DNA from: Bacteroidota bacterium
GTDB lineage: Bacteria; Bacteroidota; Bacteroidia; Chitinophagales; Saprospiraceae
Assembly (NCBI GenBank): GCA_030147525.1
Contig: JASBVF010000054.1
Location: 18,636-82,635, forward strand
Reading direction: 5' to 3'
DNA length: 64,000 bases
In this document: positions 9,764-19,700 of the stretch, one piece after another
Position numbering within the stretch: position 1 is the first letter of the stretch
Layout of the letters: every line of letters starts with the position of its first letter
The notes under the pieces: model-generated
Told to the model about the DNA's origin: nothing
What the model saw: only the letters and a program-made list of their open reading frames with translations
The model's database searches: none
Made by a program: the position numbers and the translations under genes

Positions 9764-10855
9764 ATGAAAGAAACCCCTGTTTTATGCTGGTCATTTGTAC
9801 TCCTGATGATTCCTTTTTTTGCCCGGGCTCAATATTTCAATGAAAAAGGACACTTTGATCTGGAAGGTGAAAACTTCTATTTCCAGGCAACTTCCCGCCA
9901 CGACGCCGGAGACCTTGAAGCGGCTGCCCGCCTCTACTCGAAAGCCGCCGCCACCCAGCCAAACCACCTCAAAGCCTGGTTTAACCTTGGCCTGGTTCAA
10001 TACGACCTCGGCCATTTCCAGGAAGCAGAAACTGCGCTCGAAAAATTACTCGAACTCACCCCGGACGACACCAGCGCCTACGAACTTTACGGCCTGATCC
10101 TGCACCAAAGGGGGCATTTCGACCGGGCGATCGCATCCTACAACCTCGCCATGGCAGGCAGGCCGACGGATGCACTTTACGTCAACCGTGCACTGGCTTA
10201 CCTTGAAACAGGGCGCAGTAAGCAGGCATTGCAAGACTTTGACGAAGCCCTTCGCCTCAACCCCGCCAACTTCGACGCCTGCCTCGGCAAAGGCATCGCA
10301 TTGATCAGTCTGCAACAGTCACTGCTTGCTGCTACCTGGTTCGACCAGGCGCTTGCCTTGCAACCAAACCATCCGGTTGCCCTGACTAACCGGGCCATTG
10401 CCTATTTTCAGGCCGGTGAACAGGAGAAAGCGATGGAAGACTTCCGGTCTGCGTTGTCAAAAAACAGACACAGCAGCATTTTCACCGCACGGGCTCGTTG
10501 CTTTTTAGCAGCCGGCAACCCGGATGAAGCCTGGCATGATGTCAGAGAAGCCCGGCATCTGTCGCAGGATTCACCTGAATTGCTTGAATTGATGGGAGAA
10601 ATCGAATGGGAACGAGGCAACCACCAGGCTGCCATTGAAAGTTTTACGAACGCACTGAAGGCAGACCCCGGATGCAACAGCTGCTACTACAAGCGAAGCC
10701 AGATTTTTGTCCAAAACCGCCGGTTTTACGAAGCCATCAGCGATCTCTACCGAGTTATTGAAGCAGAACCCTTCAACCGGGAAGCTAAAGCCCTGCTGCT
10801 CAAAACGTACAGCCAGCTCGACCGGGAGAACATTTTATCCATGGCAACAAAATAG
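9764..10855 (+). CDS. Secreted tetratricopeptide-repeat protein
   Basis: A 363-residue protein with a signal peptide (about 1-22, ending FFARAQ). About nine TPR units follow from residue ~35 to the end, with the usual W/Y-x-x-L/G-x-x-x-x/A-x-x-P spacing (KAWFNLGLVQYDLGHFQEAE; DALYVNRALAYLETGRSKQA; CNSCYYKRSQIFVQNRRFYE). It carries no catalytic domain, so it is presumably a periplasmic or outer-membrane-associated scaffold. Similar TPR proteins accompany envelope complexes in Bacteroidota, but nothing nearby fixes a partner. It stands alone: a divergent gene lies upstream and a strong terminator (10898-10928) follows 42 bp after the stop. Confidence 0.85.
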   Translation: MKETPVLCWSFVLLMIPFFARAQYFNEKGHFDLEGENFYFQATSRHDAGDLEAAARLYSKAAATQPNHLKAWFNLGLVQYDLGHFQEAETALEKLLELTPDDTSAYELYGLILHQRGHFDRAIASYNLAMAGRPTDALYVNRALAYLETGRSKQALQDFDEALRLNPANFDACLGKGIALISLQQSLLAATWFDQALALQPNHPVALTNRAIAYFQAGEQEKAMEDFRSALSKNRHSSIFTARARCFLAAGNPDEAWHDVREARHLSQDSPELLELMGEIEWERGNHQAAIESFTNALKADPGCNSCYYKRSQIFVQNRRFYEAISDLYRVIEAEPFNREAKALLLKTYSQLDRENILSMATK

Positions 10856-10897
10856 GTGCACCTAAAAACATATTCTCAAAACCTCATTCCCGTACGT

Positions 10898-10928
10898 TGC
10901 CGGTCCGGTTTTCCGGGCCGGCATTTTT
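10898..10928 (+). terminator. Rho-independent terminator of the TPR gene
   Basis: An 11-bp stem (TGCCGGTCCGG with CCGGGCCGGCA, one G-T pair) with a TTTT loop, followed by TTTTTAT. Confidence 0.85.
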
Positions 10929-11016
10929 ATAGAATTTTATTTCCCCAGCAATTGAGTTCAGGTTGAGAAAAGAATGTAAATACCATTATTGAATCCTTAA
11001 AGTTTTATTTTCACCA

Positions 11017-11047
11017 TTTGAATTGTGCTATATTTTGGCTAATTTTG
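11017..11047 (+). promoter_or_regulatory. Canonical Bacteroidota promoter of the DksA-like gene
   Basis: TTTG (11017-11020), exactly 19 nt, then TAATTTTG (11040-11047). This matches the known Bacteroidota primary-sigma pattern TTTG-N19-TAnnTTTG. Transcription would start near 11054, giving a leader of about 57 nt. Confidence 0.65.
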
Positions 11048-11110
11048 CAGACTTGTCTATGAAACACTTCCCACATTTTTTTAACTATTGATCTAAAATT
11101 TACCGATACT

Positions 11111-11485
11111 ATGGCTGCTACAACCGAAAGAACCAGGTACTCCGATGAAGAGCTCGAAGAATTTCAAAGTATCATCGAAGGCAAACTGGAAAAAGCACAG
11201 AACCAGCTCAATTACTACCTCCGCCAGCTCTCCGAATTGGCGGATAATCCGGATGCCAAGATCAAAAACCTGGAAGACGGAACAGGCTCTGCAGAGCGGG
11301 AACACCTGACGATACTCGCTTCCCGGCAACGAAGCCTCATCCAGCATCTTGAAAATGCGCACCTGAGAATTAAAAACAAAGTGTACGGCGTCTGCAGAGA
11401 AACCGGCAAGCTGATTTCGAAAGACCGGCTGCGGGCAGTACCACACGCCACACTCAGCGTTGAGGCAAAAAGAAGAGGTTCCTGA
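11111..11485 (+). CDS. TraR/DksA-family regulator lacking the zinc finger
   Basis: A 124-residue protein. Residues ~12-75 form a long charged coiled coil (SDEELEEFQSIIEGKLEKAQ) as in DksA. The C-terminal part has YGVCRETGKLISKDRLRAVP and HATLSVEAK, the DksA-type finger region. DksA-like proteins enter the RNA polymerase secondary channel and tune promoters. E. coli DksA has four zinc-binding Cys; here only one Cys remains (in YGVC), so zinc cannot be bound in the classical way. To my knowledge this reduced form is usual in Bacteroidota. The ATG at 11111 follows a textbook promoter (11017-11047), and a terminator (11522-11563) follows the stop. lspA starts downstream on the same strand, but the terminator suggests separate transcripts. 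Confidence 0.85.
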   Translation: MAATTERTRYSDEELEEFQSIIEGKLEKAQNQLNYYLRQLSELADNPDAKIKNLEDGTGSAEREHLTILASRQRSLIQHLENAHLRIKNKVYGVCRETGKLISKDRLRAVPHATLSVEAKRRGS

Positions 11486-11521
11486 CCCTCGGCCCCTCCC
11501 AAAGAGAAAACTTTTATCGAA

Positions 11522-11563
11522 ATAGTGATTGCTCCGTGTGCGCAATCACTATTTTTGTTTTTT
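11522..11563 (+). terminator. Rho-independent terminator of the DksA-like gene
   Basis: A perfect 11-bp stem (ATAGTGATTGC at 11522-11532 with 11542-11552) and a 9-nt loop, followed by TTTTGTTTTTTA. Confidence 0.8.
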
Positions 11564-11673
11564 ATACCGGCGAACAATTTTGACCTTTGCTTTTTCTTTT
11601 TGTTGCTCAACCTTCCTTCCGAAGGCTGGCAATTAAAAAACCCTGTGTTTCGAATTTCAAAAAAATAAAGATT

Positions 11674-12399
11674 TTGAACCGTTCAATAAAAGTCGCACTT
11701 ATCATTTTCATCGTTCTCCTCATCGACCAGGCGTCGAAAATCTGGATCAAAACCAACCTGGCCTACGGAGAAGAAATTCAGATTTTTGGCCTCAGCTGGG
11801 CGCTTATTCACTTTGTTGAAAACGAGGGAATGGCGTTCGGCATCACCCTTGGCGGCGATCACGGAAAACTGGCGCTCAGTCTTTTCCGCATCGCTGCGGT
11901 TGGATTCCTGTTTTACTACCTGCGCCTGCTCATGCGCTCCAAGGTATCCTTTGGCCTGATCGTTTGTTTTTCACTGATCCTGGCCGGCGCCGTAGGCAAC
12001 ATACTCGACAGCGCATTTTACGGGCTGATTTTTTCTGAAACGCCTTACCACGCCGGCGTGGCGACCATGTTCCCCGAAGGCGGCGGGTATGCAAGTTTCC
12101 TGCACGGCAAGGTGGTGGACATGTTTTACTTTCCGATGTTTGAAGGCTTTTTTCCGGACTGGCTGCCGATCTGGGGCGGTGAACACTTCTTGTTTTTCCG
12201 GCCGGTTTTCAACGTGGCAGACGCCTCCATCACCACCGGAGTCGTAACGCTGCTGTTGTTTTATCGCAGCTTTTTCAGCAGTACTCAAACAGATGATTTG
12301 GAAACCGGAGAATCCGCAACGGCCAACTCCAGCGAAATTAATGTTAACCAAGTTTCAACAGAAGGACTGGAACCGGGAGAGAGTGGCAGTGTGAAATAA
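11674..12399 (+). CDS. lspA: Lipoprotein signal peptidase (signal peptidase II)
   Basis: An integral inner-membrane aspartyl protease that removes the signal peptide from prolipoproteins after lipidation. Seen motifs: LLIDQASKIWIK in the first membrane helix, NEGMAFGI, GAVGNILDSAFYG with the first catalytic Asp, VVDMFYFP, and FNVADASITTG with the second catalytic Asp. Four hydrophobic segments are apparent. No in-frame ATG or GTG lies near the N-terminus. I chose the TTG at 11674 (MNRSIKVALIIFIVLL) because it starts directly before the first helix; a TTG at 11587 would add 29 residues of poor quality. At 241 residues it is longer than E. coli LspA (164) because of a periplasmic-loop insertion (around EGGGYASFLHG) and an acidic tail. 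It converges on moeA, 31 bp away. Confidence 0.9.
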   Translation: MNRSIKVALIIFIVLLIDQASKIWIKTNLAYGEEIQIFGLSWALIHFVENEGMAFGITLGGDHGKLALSLFRIAAVGFLFYYLRLLMRSKVSFGLIVCFSLILAGAVGNILDSAFYGLIFSETPYHAGVATMFPEGGGYASFLHGKVVDMFYFPMFEGFFPDWLPIWGGEHFLFFRPVFNVADASITTGVVTLLLFYRSFFSSTQTDDLETGESATANSSEINVNQVSTEGLEPGESGSVK

Positions 12400-12430
12400 C
12401 CAATCTTCAACTCGCTTCCCGGGATAAATT

Positions 12431-13624
12431 TCAACGGTAAATAAACAAGGGGAATACCTCTCCCTTTTTAAAATTCTGCTTTCCGGTGGGCAATTCCAGG
12501 AACGCATCAGCCTCAGCGAGGTTGGCCAAATCGCCGGAGCCACGGCCTGCGACGGGCCATGCACCGGTGACGCCATCTTCCCTGCGCACCAGTTTCACTT
12601 GTAAAAAATAAGTCAGGTCGGGTTTGAAGAAAAAATCTTCTTCCAGCACAGCATACTGATTTTCAAACGGCTGCAAGCCAAGCCCGGCCCGCAGCCAGGG
12701 TTGAAAATACCGGTGCGTACACATGAACGTGGACACCGGATTGCCCGGCAGGGCAAACACTACCGTCCGCTCGCCCCTGCCGAACCAGAACGGCTTGCCG
12801 GGCCGCTGCGAAACTTTGTGAAACAACTCCCTCACACCCAGCGCCCCGAATGCCTCCGGCAAAAAATCGAACTTGCCCATCGACACGCCGCCGCTCAGGA
12901 TCAGCGCATCGTATTTTTTTAAACACTCGGTCAGCGTCGCTTCGATCTCCGCCCGGTCGTCCTGCAAATGCAGCAGGTCCGCTTCGATCCCCCACCCTGC
13001 CAGCGTGGCCGCCAGCGTGTGAACGTTCGATTTGCGGATCTGGTGCGGCAGCGGCGTTTCACCCACCTCCACCAACTCGTCGCCGGTGGAAATGATGGCG
13101 ACTTTGGGTAAAACGGCGACCTGCAAACCGGCTTTGCCCACGGTAGCCGCCACGCCGATTTCCGCCGGCGAAATTTTGCAACCCGCTTTCACGATCACTT
13201 CGCCCTGCCGCCGGTCGGTGCCACGGCCGTGGATATTTTGCCGCTCCTGCACGTCTTCGATTAAAATCGTGGCCTGCCCGTCCTGGATTTCCAGGTCTTC
13301 GTAGCGGATCACGGTATCAGCATCTTGCGGAAGCACGGCGCCGGTCATCACTTCCTGGCAGTTATTTTTTTGGGTCAAAACCAATTGCGGAGCGCCTGCG
13401 GCCTGAATTCCTTTGATGGGAAACGAACGCTGCCCGGCAGCAAACGCCTCGAAGCGGATGGCGATGCCGTCCATCGAAACCCGGTCGAAGGGCGGGAAAT
13501 CCCGGTCGGCGGCGAGGTCTTCCCGGAGGATGCGGCCATTGGCATTGGCGAGCGGGACGGCTTCTTCGCCAAAGGTGAGGGTGTTTTGGAGGATGATCTG
13601 GGTGGCTTGTTCGACGGTGGTCAT
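12431..13624 (-). CDS. moeA: Molybdopterin molybdotransferase
   Basis: A 397-residue protein that inserts molybdate into adenylated molybdopterin in the cytoplasm, the last step of molybdenum cofactor synthesis. Motifs in order: FPPFDRVSMDGIAIR (~43-57), QEVMTGAVLPQDADTVIRYED (~89-109), HGRGTDRRQGEVIVKAG (~131-147), ISTGDELVEVGE (~179-190), ILSGGVSMGKFDFLPE (~242-257) and FALPGNPVSTFM (~293-304). Length fits the MoeA family (about 400). No other molybdenum cofactor genes are near, so it is isolated here. A good promoter lies at 13648-13677. The gene converges with lspA. Confidence 0.93.
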   Translation of the reverse strand: MTTVEQATQIILQNTLTFGEEAVPLANANGRILREDLAADRDFPPFDRVSMDGIAIRFEAFAAGQRSFPIKGIQAAGAPQLVLTQKNNCQEVMTGAVLPQDADTVIRYEDLEIQDGQATILIEDVQERQNIHGRGTDRRQGEVIVKAGCKISPAEIGVAATVGKAGLQVAVLPKVAIISTGDELVEVGETPLPHQIRKSNVHTLAATLAGWGIEADLLHLQDDRAEIEATLTECLKKYDALILSGGVSMGKFDFLPEAFGALGVRELFHKVSQRPGKPFWFGRGERTVVFALPGNPVSTFMCTHRYFQPWLRAGLGLQPFENQYAVLEEDFFFKPDLTYFLQVKLVRREDGVTGAWPVAGRGSGDLANLAEADAFLELPTGKQNFKKGEVFPLFIYR

Positions 13625-13647
13625 TTTTAATAAAATTTTGATGCAGG

Positions 13648-13677
13648 CAAAGTTACCGAACCTGGCATTTTACCAAA
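13648..13677 (-). promoter_or_regulatory. Promoter of moeA
   Basis: On the minus strand: TTTG (13674-13677), 18 nt, then TAACTTTG (13648-13655), an exact -7 match to TAnnTTTG. Expected start near 13641, giving a leader of about 17 nt. Confidence 0.5.
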
Positions 13678-13685
13678 CAACCAAA

Positions 13686-13724
13686 ATAAAAAAGCCCGGA
13701 AGTCTCCCTCCCAGGCTTTTTTAT
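13686..13724 (-). terminator. Terminator of sprA
   Basis: ATAAAAAAGCC paired with GGCTTTTTTAT (11-bp stem) around a 17-nt loop. The T-run appears on both strands. It lies 18 bp past the sprA stop and upstream of the moeA promoter. Confidence 0.7.
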
Positions 13725-13742
13725 CAAAATATTTTAACTGCG

Positions 13743-16700
13743 TCAGTTCAGCGAGAACCTCACCGTCACCCCACTTCGCACGTTGGTCGTCGGGAAGCCC
13801 TGCGAGGTCTTCGGCACGTTGCGACGGTAGTCGAAGAAGAAGCGCAGCGACAGTTGCTTGTTCAACTGGTAAGTCGCCTGCGGAAGGATGCTGATGGTTC
13901 GGTTACCACGGGTCGGCACTTCCAGGCCACCGCTGTCAAAGGCATGAAAATTGGTGATGTCGTCCCGCACAGAAAAGTCGAAGGTCAAGTCAAAATCACC
14001 GGCCTGGCTCTGATTCCGGCTTCCCGGGCGTGCAGGCGTCTGATCCGCCGGTGGCTTTCGGCCTTTCTTTTTCGGCGCCAGAAATCCAAGCTTCAGGTCC
14101 TTCACTTTGTACCCAAAACCGATGGTAAATTCGGTTCCTTTGGTTTCGTTAAGCCCCCTTGCAAGTTCCACATTCAGCGTCCGGCTGGTTTTGTAATCAA
14201 ATTTGAATGACATGTCGTTTTTCAATCGCATGTCCACCCCGACCAACGGACTGAACTGCTCCTGAATACGAATATCAGGCGCCCGGAACCGGGAGTAAAA
14301 GTTCAGGTTGTCGGTATTGATTTTCTGCGGAGCAGCCGGATCGTAGTCAAGATCCGTGACGTAGGAACCAACGGTCAGGGTTCCCTGGTAGGCATGGTTG
14401 AGGGTGAAACTCTGGAAAAGGTTCTTGAATGGCCCAACTTTAGCCAGCCCGTTATAGGTCAAACGCCAGTTAGGACGGGGAATCAATTTCAGGATCACAT
14501 CGCCCATGTAATTATTCGTCACTTTCATGGTGTTCGCATCCATCCCGGCGTAGGCAGAAAAGAAGGCTGGTAATGATACGTTCTGCTGTAAGGGCCCATA
14601 TCCTTTCGGATAGCCTTTTGCAGCATAAATCGAATCTTCGTGCGGGATGGAAGGATTATCGCTCAGGCGATTTGCGATAATCAGCCGGTTTTCCTCAAAC
14701 TTCCGGAAGAGGCCCGAAAGATCATCGCTGAAAAGTGTGTTCAGCGCTGAGTAAGAAATCGTGTAGGATCCGAAATCCTTGGGGATGCTGTGCTGCATTT
14801 CCTGCTGGAAACGGTTGTCCGGATTGCCCGGATCCAGCACTTCCACCCGGCGGAAAAATTCGTTGTGAGTGTCCTGCTTGTTGCGCTTGGCCTCCACATC
14901 AATTTTAAAATCCCGGAACGGTTCCAGCTTCAACCTTCCTTCAAGGGTCTGATTGTAGGTTTGAACCACGGGAGAGTTCAGGTATTGATCCCCCGTAATC
15001 CACTGCCAGTTATTGTAGAGCCAGTCTTTATCGGTGTAATAATCATCCCTGTTGATGTTTGGCTGAAGGCCGGCAACAAAATCCCAGCCGGGAGAACCGA
15101 ACCCGTTCATCCCAAACAGTTCACTGTCAGGCAGGTATCCCGGTACGATCGTTCCATACTGCTCGGTAGCCCTCAGGTTCAAACTTCTCACTGTCATCAA
15201 AGGCCGGATCAGCGCACGTTCCAGTGTGCCGGGTTCGCCGTCGCCTTTTTTCCTGTCTTTACGGCTGTTACCGCCGCGCTGATTACCGGAACCACCGCCC
15301 GGCGCATCGACATCATTTCGGCCACCAGCCCCGCGGCCACCTCTCCGTCCACCGCCGGCGTCGGGGCTGTCTTTCGTATCGCCTCTTCCAAGGGTTCCGC
15401 TGCTTCCACCACTGTCCCTTCCGCCTCTTCCGGTTGAGCCGCCGCCTGAATCACGCCCCTGGCGGCCACGGTCATTTCCTCCACGGCTGGCACCCGGACG
15501 GGGTTTGGAGTTTATTTTTTTCAAATAGGGCGAATAATTGTAAAGTTTTTCAAAATTCAGCTCTCCATCCACACCCCGTGTGTTGCCGTTCTGAATGACG
15601 TTACCAAGGCTCCGAGCCCCGGGCGACAGGCTCGCAGCCGCCCAACTGTACTCGGCCTCCCACCTTACTTTCAGGTTCACCCAGTCCATCATTGGGAAGT
15701 TTTTCAGCGGCACGTTGTAGTTCACGCTGTAGTTGTGGCGGTAGTTTTTCGTACGCCCCAGGTCCCGGAGGTTGGTAAAGATAGAATCCCGGCGGTATTG
15801 GCCGATGTCAGAGATGTAATTCGGGTCATTGGGAGAAAGCTGACTGCGCTGGTACATCAGCGTTTCATCCGGTTCGTCGATGACGGCCTGGTTGTCAGCG
15901 TTGAACTGGATTTTGATATTCCTGGTCAAATCCCACTGCAAATCGTAGTAGCGGTTCCAGAGGAATTGCTTGTTGTAGTAGGTATTCACCAACGGATCGT
16001 CGCCGGCAAAGCGATATTTCGTGGTGTTAAAACGCCTGTCGAGATCCGTGCTGAAGCCGTAGGAATTCGGCAGCGGATTCAGGTGCATTTCCTTGATAAA
16101 CTTCAGGTATTTATCGTTCTTAATCGCTTTTTTAAACGGCTCGATGTAGGTCGTTTTACGGCTGTATTTGTAATCGACGGCGCCCCTTCGACGGGTTACC
16201 TGGTCGCTTTCAATGATGGGGTCCCGCCGGTTTGTTTCATCAAAACCATAGGTAAAGCTGAAGTTCGCAATATCCCAGGGCATCGGCACCTTCTCCTGAT
16301 TGGTGCGCTCCTTCCGCACATTGGTAAAATTGTAGGTTTTGATGGTAGTGACGTTTTGCGCCCGTTGTTTCAGCTCATTGCGTTCTTCGGGCGTGTCAGC
16401 CATGTCGAGATTATCCTTCAGTTCAATGTCCAGATCGTAAGGATCGAACTGGGGGTTGCGGGTTTCATTCGAGTAAGCGAAGTAAAATGGAATCCGCAGG
16501 CCGAGTTTTTCCGGCAGGAATTTATCCAAAGCAATTTGCGTAGCAACGTCGTAAGACGTAATCTGCTCCCTGCTCCGCTCCAGCAATTGCTGATCGAGCG
16601 CCCCAAAGCCGATGGTGCTTACTTTGCTGGACAGCGAGAACGTACCGAGGTCAGCCAGCGTCAGGTCGAGGCGGGCTGTCGCTGCGACGCCGCCCCGCTC

Positions 16701-19700
16701 ATCGAGACCGAAGACCCGAAGTTCGTTCACCCAGATCTCCACACTTTTTTTATCGGAAGGGCTCGGACTGCACGGGTCCTGGGCCGGATTCCGGATACCG
16801 ATCATCACCGCCTTCGTCAGGCCGAGGTTCGGGTTTCCTATAATCCGGACTTTAGCGGTGGGATTCTCCGGGTCAGTGTAGCCATTGAAAGGCCACAGCT
16901 TGCCAAGCTCTCCGCCGCTGGTGGGGTCGTTGCGCTCGATTTTTACTTTTTTCAGCAATTCAAAATCGATGTTGAAATCATTTTCTATCGGCCAAACCAC
17001 CCTCGGATACCTCGAGTCACTGTAGGCGATGCTGGAGTCACGGGAGATTTTCAGCGGCAGTTCGTACTCGTAGTAGTTATTTTTAAAATCGCTGCCAATC
17101 CGGATGAAAACGCTCAAATCGCCATCTTCCAGCGGCTGCTGACCATTGCCGCAGCTGATTTCCTCACCGTGCACAAACATTTTCAGCTTGCTGAACTGGC
17201 GCAAATCTTCGTTCAGGTTTTTAAAAATACCTCTCGCATCGCCATCTTCAAGATCGCAAACCCTCAGGGAAAGCGAAGCCTCGTTTTGCAACGCATTGAG
17301 GTTGACACCCAGCGCCTGCTCCCGGCTGATGCCCGGCGGCATGATGTAGCCGAACGGTGTACGCTTGCTGTTTTCTTCAATGTTTACGGTATTCACGTCA
17401 AACGCCGTGGCATCGACGCCTTCGCTGCCGCCAAATGCACCGCAGGGCGTACCGAGGCTCTGCGTGTAGCGGCGCCATTGATTGCGCACCAACTCCAGTG
17501 TTGCGAAGCGGAAATTGACAGGTTTTTCAAAATCTTTAAAATACATCCGCATGAAACGGATGGAGCGAAAATCACGGATACCTCCTACCCGCTTGAAGTT
17601 GGGGTCGGAGTCGAGCACGTTCAGCGGCACCCGGAAGCGGTACCAAACCCGGCGTCCATCATCGCTGACGACTTCATCCGTGATGAACGGGTTGTTGTCT
17701 TTGCGAATACCCCGGTCGCCATCGTACTCAATCGGAATGCGGTATTGAAAATAACTTTCCGTTTCATTCAGCGTCCGGTCGCCGTCAAGGTCTTCCGAGT
17801 CCGGCAACTGGGTGGACGCCGTCACGAAAGTCTGGCCGGTATTGATAGGCGTATTGCCTTCCGTACCATAAAAACGGCTGTAGCGTTCAAGCACCGGCGT
17901 ATTTGTCGGATAGTCACGGTAATGGCGGAAGTTGTCGTTCGAAGGGTCGTCCAGAATAGCCTGGTAAGCGTCAGGTGACAACCCGGACTGAAGCGATTGC
18001 AGGTAATTGCTAAATTTCACCCGCTCTTCTTCATCCGAAAGGCCGTCCAGCCCCACGTCCTGCGCAGCCCGGTTGTCGGGGTTCACGTCAAAAGCCGTGG
18101 TGATTTGCTGCGAAAGCGGCACTTTTCCCCAGGCAGTTTCCACCGTACGGAGGCCCTGGGTTTGCGGCCCGGGCAGACCGTTTTCAAAAAACTTACGGGA
18201 GTCGAGCATGACGTCTTCGGAAATATTACCGAAGTTGAGGTAAATGTATCCATTCATGTCCCCGGTAGCAGCTTCAGGGTTCCCACCCACGGCTCCGGTC
18301 GTATCGAGGTATGGGCTCATGACCCAAAACTCCACGAACTCGATGTTAGCAGTCTGAAAATCGTTGGTGGTCAACTGACGCATGATCCCTGCCCAGCGAG
18401 AACCGGGTTCCCGGAGCGTTCCGTCAGAATTCAGACCAGCAGAAAAAGCCGTACCCTGTAGCGACTCGAAGTTGTAAGGTCCCCGGCGGGTAGGATTGTA
18501 GGATACATCAAGAATCTGGGCGTACGTGTCGCCAAACTGCTGCTGCGGTGTGAAGTTGGGGAAAATTTCCTGCTGCGTGATGGCCTGCGTGTAAGGGTTA
18601 TTCTGGCCGCCGCCCCGAAGGCTCGGGTCAATGCGGTACCAGTTCAGCAAGGCCCGGTTCACGCCAGTCAAAGTGGTATCTCTGAATTCCGATTCCGGGA
18701 AAAGCGGGTTGTTGTTTTCACCGTCATTTTGCGGGATACTCGCAATTACCCAACCGTTGGTTCCAATAAACGGCGTACGCAGATCGATGGATGAAACACT
18801 ACCCTCGAAGTCGTCGAGGTAATTGACGCCGCCTTTGTCCCCGTCGGCCGTATTTTCGTTGATGGCACGGGAGTGGCCCGGCTTGAGCGCTGCCGCTTCA
18901 GCGGAGAAAGTAATGGTGGACATTTCCTTGGTGGAGTAAAATGGCAGCTTGTCCACCAGTTTCGTCAGCCAGGGTGCGTCGTTGCTGTAGTTGACGTCGA
19001 GGCCAAAAATCCGGTTGTTGATCGGGTCATCGCCGATGTTTACTTTTTGGGTAAAAGGCCGTTCGAACAAATGCAGGTACGTACCACCCACTGTCAGGTG
19101 TTTGTTCACCGTGTAATCGGCTCGCAGACCGAGCATGGTTTTCGTTTGAAAACCAAACAGCGTATTATCTTCAAATTTGATTTTGATCGGAACGCCTGCA
19201 TTCAGGATGGCATCGTTCAAAATGGTAAGACGGCCAATCTGATAGTCAATCCTGTAATCCTTATTTTCGATCAAAACCTGCCCGCCGGCCGTCACCGTCA
19301 CCGAACCTTCCGGAATGTTGAAAGCGCCCAGCGAAATCTCTGACGACACGCTCGACTTGTACGAACCTTCGATGGTGAAACGGTTGAACTCGGCAAACTC
19401 CCGGGCATTGAACAGTGTCTGATTGTACAGCTGCGAATACACAAATTTATCCCGGAACTGCTGCTCGGTAATCTGATCCGCCAGCGCCTTGCCGAATGGC
19501 TCTAGCACAGGGAACATGATCCGTCCGTTCCGGGGGTTGATCGTCAGCCCTGCGATAAAGTCGAAAACCCCGTCGGGCTGCGGATCACCCTGCACGTTGA
19601 GTTGGTCGAGGTTAAACACCCGGAGCAGTGGTTTTCCTTCCAGGTTGGATTCCGGCAGGAAGCGCTTCTTACCTTCACCCGGATCTTCGTAAAAAATATC

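Noticed and set aside
11587..11673. Longer lspA start at TTG 11587
   Set aside because: The extra 29 residues are unlike LspA N-termini and lie directly after the DksA-gene terminator; the TTG at 11674 starts right before the first helix.
15735..17978. A 747-codon open frame on the plus strand inside sprA
   Set aside because: It is fully antisense to a confidently identified sprA, has no recognisable domain, and its composition follows from sprA codon use on the other strand.
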